From Magnetococcales bacterium (GTDB taxonomy: Bacteria > Pseudomonadota > Magnetococcia > Magnetococcales > DC0425bin3), in NCBI GenBank assembly GCA_015231175.1, contig JADGBZ010000009.1, positions 1 through 64,000 of the forward strand: a stretch of DNA of 64,000 nt. The letters run 5' to 3'. A program made the position numbers and the translations under genes. Positions 18,192 through 25,765 of the stretch are shown in pieces (positions within the stretch are counted from its first letter, which is position 1; each line of letters starts with the position of its first letter). The notes under the pieces are model-generated. The model was given only the letters and a program-made list of their open reading frames with translations. It was not told the DNA's origin and searched no databases.

Positions 18192-18507
18192 CATGAAAGC
18201 CTTTGTCAGGGCTTCGACCCGAACCCTGTGAGAAAAGCCAGGATATGAAAGCCCTTGTCAGAGCTTCGCCCCGAACCCTGTGAGAAAAGCCAGGATATGA
18301 AAGCCTTTGTCAGGGCTTCGCCCCGAACCCCACCAGGGCGCTGCCCTGGACAAAGCCAGGGAGCCAGCACCCTGGACCCCGATGCGTGGCCCAGTACTCG
18401 AAAAATCAGGATATGAAAGCCTTTGTCAGGGCTTCGCCCCGAACCCCGCCAGGGCGCTGCCCTGGACAAAGCCAGGGAGCCAGCACCCTGGACCCCGATG
18501 CGTTATC
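18192..18507 (+). repeat. Cluster of four repeat copies, two truncated and two full
   Basis: Two 50-55 base partial copies (about 18194-18245 and 18246-18300), each ending in GAACCCTGTGAGAAAAGCCAGG, precede two full cores (about 18299-18397 and 18414-18507). The repeated GAAAGCCTTTGTCAGGG starts show head-to-tail accumulation. Terminal GTAAC motifs are not preserved. The cluster fills the space between convergent genes. Confidence 0.8.
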
Positions 18508-18508
18508 G

Positions 18509-20440
18509 TCACACGATTGACCGTTTCCCCACATGCACGCCCGGTTCCGGTTGCCTCCAGCTTAAACCGTGCCGACGAAACAAAGTCTCCAGACTGCGAC
18601 AGGTATGCAACACGGCCAAACCATTGCGCGGCGTATAGGCCGGAAAGACCAGAGCATTGGCCTCCTCGGGGGCCGCATCCAGGGCAAGCAAAAGCGTGCC
18701 TCCGGGCGCCAGAATGGCAGTCAACTCCTTGAGAAAAACGTCGGGCCAGGGGTGACGGTGCAAAGTATCGACCAAAACAATGACCCCAAAAGGCGCCAAA
18801 TGGCTGACGAAAGGCAAAAGTTCCTGGAACGGTTCCCGACACAACAACTGCCAGCCCCCTCCCTTTTCGCTGCCCTCCCAAAATTCAATTACGCTGTCGA
18901 TGACCAGAATTCGGTGAGCGTCCGGGCCAGGAGCCAACCAGGTTTGTAAAATGGTCCACAAGCGTTGCCGTGGATCGGCGCGACCCGGTGCGGCCAAAGT
19001 ACGCAAGGGGTCAACGGCAGATTGATGCAGACGGGCAGGTTCCCACAGGTCAAAAAAGCGGGTCATCCGGCAACCACAGCGCGGACAGTGATAATAATCC
19101 ACCGGCGTCCCGGCATGGGGCAGATGCAGGCCAACAGCATCGGCCTGGCAACGGGAAAAATCCACCGCTGCCGCCCAACGAGCGTGCGCCTTGCAACACC
19201 GACAGGCCATCTCTTCCTGCAAGGGGGGCTGGGGTGGAAAAAAAATACCGGTTGGCCAACGCCATGGCGAACCCTGCCGTAAGGGATCCCAGGCAGCAGG
19301 ATCACGAGCGGAATGAGCCGACTGGACGGCAACAGTCATTGGGGTTGCCGTCCAAACCTCCCACGCCGCAACAACCCGATCCATCACCTCCGACCAATCA
19401 TCCGGGGTCTGCTGGCGAAACAACCGCATGCTCGGATACCAGGGTGAATCCGTGCGCTCCAGCAACCAGCGCCAATCGGGTACCCGAGGCAACAGGGTCC
19501 AGACGGGTCGGCCCAACGCTCCGGCCAAATGGGCCGTGGCCGTATCCACCGTCACAATCAGGTCCAATGCCATCATGGCGGCTGCCGTGGCGGCAAAATC
19601 CACCAATACGTCACTGACCTCCAACACACCGGACTGAAGGATCTCCGGCGACGGTTTGGGAAGTTGCAACGATACCAGAGTCGCATCCGACAACCGGCAT
19701 AAGCGGGAAAAAACCGGCCAGGGTATCGAACGCCGCCGATCATGCGCATGGGTCGGGCGACCTGCCCAAACCACCCCAACGGCCCAGCGTGTCGTCACCG
19801 CCTGGCGCCGCCAGGAGCGCCACCGCTCCACTTCAGCAGGGTCGGCCCACACATAAGGAACCGGCAGCGCAGCAAGCAGGGCCAGATCCGCACCCACCAA
19901 TCCGGGCAAGTCGCTGACCGGAACCTGCCAATCAAATGGCCCTGCTGCAACCGGATTGCTGACCACCGGCGCCTCACCCGGCAAACTCAGCAACAAACGC
20001 TGCAAAGGGGGCGAACACCCTACCACAATCTTCCCCTCCCCCCTTGTCCGCAGCAAAGGAATGAAGCGGGCAAACTGAAGGGTATCGCCAAACCCCTGCT
20101 CACCAAACACCAACAGGGTTTTTCCAGCCAGGTCACCCCCCTGCCAATACGGTTGGGCCATCCCGGGAAGCAATTTCCTGGCATACTCCATCCGGTAACG
20201 CCAGGCATAGCGCGCCCACCCCTCCGCAAACCGGCCCAACAACAACAACAACTGTCCCAACATAAAGTTGGCTTCAGGTTGATCCGGCGCCACGCTGAGC
20301 AGGGTGGAGAGAACCTCCCGGGCACCATGAAAGGAGCCGTTCTCCCACAGATGCGCGGCAAGATCGTAACGCAACTGCAAATCCTGGGGCGCCCTGCTCA
20401 AAGCCGCTGTCAGGCGCCGTTGCTGATCGTCGTTGGACAT
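18509..20440 (-). CDS. TPR + GT9-like + zinc-ribbon/methyltransferase-like fusion protein
   Basis: 643 residues. The first 85 residues hold about two TPRs. Residues about 90-370 are a GT9-like domain (TLLVFGEQGFGDTLQFARF, VGVVWAGRPTHAHDRRRSI, IVTVDTATAHLAGALGRPVW), similar to the gene at 15852-17627. The C-terminal third adds CRCCKAHARWAA and YYHCPRCGCRMTRF, a likely zinc ribbon, then a Rossmann-like region (RILVIDSVIEFWEG, FGVIVLVDTLHRHPW, GGTLLLALDAAPEEAN) resembling class I methyltransferases found next to glycosyl-modifying enzymes. The SAM-binding GxGxG is not clear, so the methyltransferase call is an inference. Confidence 0.72.
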   Translation of the reverse strand: MSNDDQQRRLTAALSRAPQDLQLRYDLAAHLWENGSFHGAREVLSTLLSVAPDQPEANFMLGQLLLLLGRFAEGWARYAWRYRMEYARKLLPGMAQPYWQGGDLAGKTLLVFGEQGFGDTLQFARFIPLLRTRGEGKIVVGCSPPLQRLLLSLPGEAPVVSNPVAAGPFDWQVPVSDLPGLVGADLALLAALPVPYVWADPAEVERWRSWRRQAVTTRWAVGVVWAGRPTHAHDRRRSIPWPVFSRLCRLSDATLVSLQLPKPSPEILQSGVLEVSDVLVDFAATAAAMMALDLIVTVDTATAHLAGALGRPVWTLLPRVPDWRWLLERTDSPWYPSMRLFRQQTPDDWSEVMDRVVAAWEVWTATPMTVAVQSAHSARDPAAWDPLRQGSPWRWPTGIFFPPQPPLQEEMACRCCKAHARWAAAVDFSRCQADAVGLHLPHAGTPVDYYHCPRCGCRMTRFFDLWEPARLHQSAVDPLRTLAAPGRADPRQRLWTILQTWLAPGPDAHRILVIDSVIEFWEGSEKGGGWQLLCREPFQELLPFVSHLAPFGVIVLVDTLHRHPWPDVFLKELTAILAPGGTLLLALDAAPEEANALVFPAYTPRNGLAVLHTCRSLETLFRRHGLSWRQPEPGVHVGKRSIV

Positions 20441-20461
20441 TCGATTGAAAAACTGGGATGG

Positions 20462-20549
20462 AGGTCCAGGAGGAAGGGCTGCGCCCTTCCTCCTGGTGGG
20501 GTTCGGGGCGAAGCCCCGACAAAGGCTTTCATATCCTGGCTTTTCTTAA
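20462..20549 (-). repeat. Old truncated repeat copy
   Basis: A reverse-oriented partial copy: GGAAGGGCTGCGCCCTTCC palindrome, then CTGGTGGGGTTCGGGGCGAAGCC and CCGACAAAGGCTTTCATATCC. It has lost its left terminus and directly abuts the better-preserved element at 20558. Confidence 0.75.
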
Positions 20550-20557
20550 AAGAATAC

Positions 20558-20728
20558 GTAACTATTCACCACCCGCCAACGAATCGGGGTTCAGGGGGCT
20601 GGCTCCCTGGCTTAGTCCAGGGCAGAGCCCTGGCTTTGTCCAGGGCAGCGCCCTGGTGGGGTTCGGGGCGAAGCCCTGACAAAGGCTTTCACATCCTGGC
20701 TTTTCCTGCAAGGGGGGCAAATAGTTAC
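20558..20728 (-). mobile_element. MITE-like element with GTAAC inverted ends (171 bp)
   Basis: The left end is GTAACTATTCACCAC and the right end is GCAAATAGTTAC, giving a perfect nine-bp terminal inverted repeat. The flanking octamers AAGAATAC (20550-20557) and AAAAATAC (20729-20736) match at seven of eight positions, consistent with a target duplication. The core contains the GC-rich repeat plus an extra CCAGGGCAGAGCCCTGG palindrome. No coding capacity. GTAA ends with 8-bp duplications are typical of IS66-family elements. Confidence 0.75.
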
Positions 20729-20809
20729 AAAAATACTGAAACAGTTACGGTTTCTCTTGCAAGGACGCCGAATGGTCAAACCATTTTTTTCCGGTGGCGC
20801 CGGGCTGTT

Positions 20810-21703
20810 TCACGGTCGGCTGACCGGATTGGGTTGAAAGCCAGCCAACTGTAGGAGCCGCTGCCCCGTCACCCCCATGACCCACTGGATGAAGGTCGCC
20901 ACATCTCCCTTGGGTTTTCCGAGGGTATAGAGGAAAAGGGGGCGTGTCAGGGGATAGGTACGGGCATTCACCGTCTCTGGACTTGGCGCCAGGCAGGAAC
21001 CGCCCGTCCCCTGCATGAGGCACAACGGCTTGACCTTGCCCCCAACAAATGCCATGGCCGTAAAACCGATCGAGCAGGGGTTGGAGGCCACATGCTGGAC
21101 CAGATCCCGGCTGGTCATGAAAGTACCCAGTTCCCGGCCCATGCGCCGCTTGTCCCGCATCAGTAAATCCCGCATGAAGGCGTAGGTACCAGACTTGTTT
21201 TTCAAGCTGAGCAGGCCGAGGCGCTGGCCTACGCAACCGGGCACGGTCACTCCCAGGTCGGTCCAGCGCCGAATGTGCGGGTGTATCCCGAAAATGTCAC
21301 CCAACTGCTCGACATGGACCCCCTTCAGGGGGTTGTCGGGATGAACGATGAGAACCACCGCATCCCAGCCAACAATCGTCTCCACCGGCTCGTCATGGCC
21401 CCGTTTGACAGCCAATTGCTTCTCCCGGATGCGAATGGGACGGGAGGAAGCCGCAATATCCACATGGCCATTGATCAGGCTGGCAACCCCGTTATCGGCG
21501 CCCCTCCCCTCGACGGACAGAAGCACGCCGGGATACTCGGCACGAAACCCTTCGGCCCATCCATAAAGCGCCTCGGCCATGGTCTCGGAACTTCGGATGC
21601 GTACCCGGGCAACGGTCTCATCCTCCCCGGCCCAGGCCCAGCCGCCCAAGCCACCCGACCCGAACGTCAATCCGGCCAAGAGAAGCAACCAGAGGTTTTT
21701 CAC
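20810..21703 (-). CDS. PstS-like periplasmic substrate-binding protein
   Basis: 297 residues from the GTG at 21703, which has GGAGG six bases upstream; an ATG two codons earlier sits too close to that site. A signal peptide is clear (NLWLLLLAGLTFGSGGLGG, cleavage near AWA). The mature part begins VRIRSSETMAEALYGWAEGF and includes GRGADNGVASLINGHVDIAASSRPI and GWDAVVLIVHPDNPLKGV, the pattern of PstS-like phosphate-binding proteins. There is no transporter membrane or ATPase gene beside it, so it may be an orphan receptor or bind another oxyanion. Confidence 0.8.
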   Translation of the reverse strand: MKNLWLLLLAGLTFGSGGLGGWAWAGEDETVARVRIRSSETMAEALYGWAEGFRAEYPGVLLSVEGRGADNGVASLINGHVDIAASSRPIRIREKQLAVKRGHDEPVETIVGWDAVVLIVHPDNPLKGVHVEQLGDIFGIHPHIRRWTDLGVTVPGCVGQRLGLLSLKNKSGTYAFMRDLLMRDKRRMGRELGTFMTSRDLVQHVASNPCSIGFTAMAFVGGKVKPLCLMQGTGGSCLAPSPETVNARTYPLTRPLFLYTLGKPKGDVATFIQWVMGVTGQRLLQLAGFQPNPVSRP

Positions 21704-21955
21704 ATCCATCCTCCGTAACCCGCCGTGGGCATTCCAGTGGTACAGGGAGAGACTGCTGGACGAAAATTCGGGACCAAGAGCCCATCACCGCCAGAATAGC
21801 ACGATCCCGGGATGCGGAGCAACACGACGATCACCCACCGAACCCTGGGCCATGCATCCCATTGCAGAAATTCCTCTGGACAAACACACCGGCTAGCACG
21901 AGAATCAGGGGTTCGTCCTGGATCACCAGCATCAGCCCTGTCAGGATGCCAGACG

Positions 21956-23608
21956 GTGAAATCGGAACACACGGTCAACCACTTTCGCCAAATCATTCTC
22001 TGGCCCCTGCAATTGATGCCCCTGGCAGACAACGCCGGACAGCACCACTGGGAACTGCTGGAACAAAACCGAAGCGACAGCCCATGGCGCCGGGTCGAAA
22101 ACAAATTCACCGGCAACAAACGCAGCGGCGGACCGGGATTTCAGGAGAGGTATTACAAAGAGTTTGTCACCTTCCCCCCTTACGTACAGCGCTTTCTCTA
22201 TGGCGAAAGCCGCAGCCTGAACATGCCCCACACCGAGGATCCCCCGGGAGACTCCGCCTTAAAAATATTCCGAAGGCACGACGTGGCAGCCTTGCGTCTG
22301 ACCTTGCATACGGACGCAGCCCCCATCCTGCTGGCAGTCCCCTTCGTTGGCCTCTATTTTTTTGACGACATCGATGTCGTCTTCCTCAAAGTCGAGGTGA
22401 CGGCCAGCCACCTCCCTCTCACCACCGTCCGCGACATCATGTATCGTTTTGGACGCGCCTATCCAACAGGGTGGGACGATGTTGGCCAGGGGGTCCATAA
22501 CGCGGCCAAAGTCGAGTGGCTCGCGACGGATGGCCATTGCATCGCCTCGTCCGATTTCGACAACCGGGATAAATTTCTCTCCTTCACCCGTTGGCATCGT
22601 GCGCCCTGTTCGTCATCCCATTGGGCCTTTCTGCTGCGCCCCCTGGCCCTGGATCCCTCCGAAGAGGTGGGCGAGATCCGTTACCGGCAGATCGAACACC
22701 ACCGCATGCCACTGATGGCCTATGTCGCCGTCGATGACCCCCGCAGCATCTCCCGGGAAGAGTGGATCCGCCTTGGTCTCATCGCCACCCTGCACCCGGA
22801 AGAGCCCATTCCCATCCACGATTCGGACGTGACGGAATTCAACATCCGCTATTGCTACGACCGCTTCTGGACCAATACCGATACCGGCTCCAACACCCGC
22901 TACCTGTGCAGCGGACGCGCCCTCATCGTGGTCGGCGATGCCCGCGAAAGCTATTTTCTCAACAGCGATCGCGGCATCCTGGCCCATTTCCGGCACCAAT
23001 ACTTCATTCTCTTCCTGATTGCCCACCTGCATCGAGCCGCCCTGTTGATTTTTTCCGACCGCCTGGTCGACGCCATCCACGACATGGATATCAAACAAGC
23101 CAGCTCCGTCAACAAATTCCGGCAACGGATTCATTCCAGTTTCGATGCATTCCTGCGTTTTACCCATCGCTACTGGTTTCATGAAATCTCTGAACGCCCA
23201 CACATGCAAAGCCTCTTTCGCCTCTGCTCCAACTGGCTGGGCAACGACGCCCTTTATGACGAGGTCAAGGAAGAGTTGCGCGATATGAGCCAATATCTCG
23301 ACAGCGACGCGCAACGCCGCCAATCCACCACCGTGGTGCGCCTGACTGTCGTCACCACCATCAGCCTGGTCGGCACAGTGGCCACCGGCTTTCTGGGCAT
23401 GAACATCATCGATGAAGCGAATGCACCCATCCTGCTGCGTTGGAGTTATTTTTTCCTCACCATCCTGGGAACGGTGGCATTTGTGTTGTTTTCCATCATG
23501 AAATCCAGGCGGCTCTCCGAACTCATGGATATCCTCTCCGACAACCGCACCCCTTTGCGCACACGCTTTGCCCTGATCGCCGCATCCTCCCGCCAACCTC
23601 GCCCATAG
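21956..23608 (+). CDS. CorA-like divalent-cation transporter family protein
   Basis: 550 residues if started at GTG 21956 (KSEHTVNHFRQIILWPLQL), where AGGA lies nine bases upstream; the open frame runs further upstream but that part looks non-coding. A large cytoplasmic N-terminal domain is followed by a long helical region (about 380-470) and two C-terminal membrane segments. The first of these ends in GFLGMNII, matching the GMN selectivity motif of CorA Mg2+ channels, but the loop after it lacks the usual acidic MPEL. A distant CorA homologue is the best reading; the transported ion is unknown. It may begin the plus-strand run of genes to 30105. Confidence 0.6.
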   Translation: MKSEHTVNHFRQIILWPLQLMPLADNAGQHHWELLEQNRSDSPWRRVENKFTGNKRSGGPGFQERYYKEFVTFPPYVQRFLYGESRSLNMPHTEDPPGDSALKIFRRHDVAALRLTLHTDAAPILLAVPFVGLYFFDDIDVVFLKVEVTASHLPLTTVRDIMYRFGRAYPTGWDDVGQGVHNAAKVEWLATDGHCIASSDFDNRDKFLSFTRWHRAPCSSSHWAFLLRPLALDPSEEVGEIRYRQIEHHRMPLMAYVAVDDPRSISREEWIRLGLIATLHPEEPIPIHDSDVTEFNIRYCYDRFWTNTDTGSNTRYLCSGRALIVVGDARESYFLNSDRGILAHFRHQYFILFLIAHLHRAALLIFSDRLVDAIHDMDIKQASSVNKFRQRIHSSFDAFLRFTHRYWFHEISERPHMQSLFRLCSNWLGNDALYDEVKEELRDMSQYLDSDAQRRQSTTVVRLTVVTTISLVGTVATGFLGMNIIDEANAPILLRWSYFFLTILGTVAFVLFSIMKSRRLSELMDILSDNRTPLRTRFALIAASSRQPRP

Positions 23609-23750
23609 CCCCTCCTCCCAGGCCGGTGCATTTTCCTGCATGCAAACGCAAGCTCGCCGTGGACTGTTGGTTCAGGAAGGCCTATCTTTATCGCCCGGTG
23701 TGCGATGCGTAAGTCGTGACATGCTACCCATTCCCGATGACGGATCAACC

Positions 23751-24206
23751 ATGGTCCAATTGCGTCCTGCCTGCGTGGCGGATATCCCCAACATGGAACA
23801 GATTGAAAGGGCCTGTTTTGCGACGGATCGCCTGGCCGGGAAACACTTCCGCCACTTGTTGACGCGTGGCCATGCCATCACTCTGATCGCCCTGTTGGCG
23901 ACACGAATTCAGGGCTACGGCCTGCTGCTTCTGCGCCGCAACTCCCGCTCTGCCAGACTTTATTCCCTGGCGATCCATCCCGCTGAGCGCCGGGCGGGCC
24001 TTGGCCGAATCGTGCTGTCCGGTCTGGAAGAGATCGCCATCTCCCATCAACTGACAAGTATCCACTTGGAGGTTCGTGTCGACAATGCACCAGCCATCGC
24101 CTTCTACCACGGCCTGGGCTACCGCTCATGCGCGATCCTTGCCGGCTATTATGCCGACCACCAGGATGCCTACCGCATGAAAAAAAGGCTGGATGACAAA
24201 CACTGA
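23751..24206 (+). CDS. GNAT-family N-acetyltransferase
   Basis: 151 residues from ATG 23751 (MVQLRPACVADIPNMEQIE); an ATG ten codons earlier is possible. The acetyl-CoA motif is LYSLAIHPAERRAGLGRIVLSG, a Q/RxxGxG/A variant, followed by LEVRVDNAPAIAFYHGLGYRS as in RimI-type enzymes. It overlaps the start of the RimK-like ligase gene by 14 bases. GNAT plus RimK-like ATP-grasp pairs are a known association in peptide- and amide-forming systems. Confidence 0.8.
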   Translation: MVQLRPACVADIPNMEQIERACFATDRLAGKHFRHLLTRGHAITLIALLATRIQGYGLLLLRRNSRSARLYSLAIHPAERRAGLGRIVLSGLEEIAISHQLTSIHLEVRVDNAPAIAFYHGLGYRSCAILAGYYADHQDAYRMKKRLDDKH

Positions 24207-25719
24207 AACCATGGGCACTCCCACCAAACACCGTTACACCATCGTCGTTGACCGAAGCCCGGACTGGAAATGGAATCCCGAGGGTTTTCATATTCTGACA
24301 GCGGATGACTTCCTGGCCCAACCCCTGGTCCAGGCCAAATCCGCCGGCCCTGGCCGCATCATCAATCTATGCCGCGACTACCACTACATGAGCGGCGGTT
24401 ATTACTGCTCGCTCCTGGCCGAGGCCCGGCGGCAACTCCCCATGCCAACCATGGCAGACATTCTGGATCTCTCCGGGAAAAAGCTCTACGCCTTCGCCCT
24501 GCCGGAGCTGGAAGCATCCTTGACCCGCATCCTGAAACGTCTGGCCGACCCGCCAAGCCAGGATTTCTCTCTGCATGTCTTTTTCGGTCATGTGGACGAC
24601 GCCCGGTTCCGCATCCTCGGCGACAAGCTGTTCGATACCTTCCGTTTCCCCCTCATCAAAATACGCATCCGGCGCAAAACCAAACGTTGGGCCATCACCT
24701 CGATCCGTCCCCTGGGATTGCATCAAGTCTACACGGCGCAAAGGGCCTTCTTTGAAACCAGCCTGCGCAGCTATACCCGAGCCCCCGCCCGCCCCAAAGC
24801 CAATCGGGTGCCGGAGTTGTACAATCTGGCCATTCTGCATGACCCCCACGAAGCCCTTCCCCCTTCCAATCCCAAGGCCCTGGAGAGATTTATCCGTGTC
24901 TCACGCGCCCTGCGCATGGAAGTGGAACTCATCACCCGCAAGGATTATCACCGCATCCCCGAGTTCGACGCCCTGTTCATTCGCGAAACCACTGGCCTGA
25001 ATCACCACACCTTCCACTTTGCCCGTAAAGCCGAACAGGAAGGACTGCCGGTCATCGACGACACCAGCTCCATCATCCGCTGCGCCAACAAGATATTTCT
25101 CTTTGAACTGCTCTCCAGCCATGGCCTGCCCACGCCAAAATCCATGTCCCTGGACCGGTTTTTCTTCAATCTGGAACGGATCACCGCCATGGAGGAGTGG
25201 CTCGGATATCCCATGGTCCTGAAAGTGCCGGATGGCTCCTTCTCACGCGGCATCCACAAAGCCAACAATCGCACCGAACTCGAAGAACACGCCGCCCGCC
25301 TGTTCGTGGAGTCGCGCCTGATCCTGGCCCAGGAGTACATGTATACGGCTTTCGACTGGCGCATTGGCATCCTCAACGGTCGACCGCTCTTCGCCAGTCA
25401 ATACCACATGTCCCGCAACCATTGGCAGATCTATCGCCACCGGCCCGACGGCTCGGTGGCGGGAGGTGGTTTCCGCACCATGCCGGTCGAAGAGGCCCCA
25501 GCCGATGTCGTCGAAACCGCGCGCCGCGCCGCCACCCTGCTGGGAACCGGATTGTACGGCGTCGATCTCAAACACAACAACCGTGGCGTCCACGTCATCG
25601 AGGTCAACGATAACCCCAATATCGACCATGGCATCGAAGACAAGGCCATCAAAGATCTCCTGTATACCCGCATCCTGAAAGAGTTCATCGAACGCATTGA
25701 GGCTGGCCGACGAGGATAG
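24193..25719 (+). CDS. RimK-like ATP-grasp ligase with N-terminal RLAN-type domain
   Basis: 508 residues. The first 180 residues (RYTIVVDRSPDWKW, VQAKSAGPGRIINLCRDYHYMSGGYYCSLLAEA) match the RimK-like-associated N-terminal domain. The ATP-grasp module occupies about 215-490: CANKIFLFELLSSHGLPTPKS, YPMVLKVPDGSFSRGIHKA with the ATP-binding lysine, QEYMYTAFDWRIGILNGRPLF, and YGVDLKHNN...VIEVNDNPNIDHGIED with the metal-binding Glu/Asn. Such enzymes join amino acids or carboxylates through acyl-phosphate intermediates. The substrate is unknown; the overlapping GNAT gene suggests joint amide chemistry. Confidence 0.85.
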   Translation: MTNTETMGTPTKHRYTIVVDRSPDWKWNPEGFHILTADDFLAQPLVQAKSAGPGRIINLCRDYHYMSGGYYCSLLAEARRQLPMPTMADILDLSGKKLYAFALPELEASLTRILKRLADPPSQDFSLHVFFGHVDDARFRILGDKLFDTFRFPLIKIRIRRKTKRWAITSIRPLGLHQVYTAQRAFFETSLRSYTRAPARPKANRVPELYNLAILHDPHEALPPSNPKALERFIRVSRALRMEVELITRKDYHRIPEFDALFIRETTGLNHHTFHFARKAEQEGLPVIDDTSSIIRCANKIFLFELLSSHGLPTPKSMSLDRFFFNLERITAMEEWLGYPMVLKVPDGSFSRGIHKANNRTELEEHAARLFVESRLILAQEYMYTAFDWRIGILNGRPLFASQYHMSRNHWQIYRHRPDGSVAGGGFRTMPVEEAPADVVETARRAATLLGTGLYGVDLKHNNRGVHVIEVNDNPNIDHGIEDKAIKDLLYTRILKEFIERIEAGRRG

Positions 25720-25765
25720 TACCTGCACACGCCGGCTAAAAGATCGCTTCCGGAGAGCCTGACCC

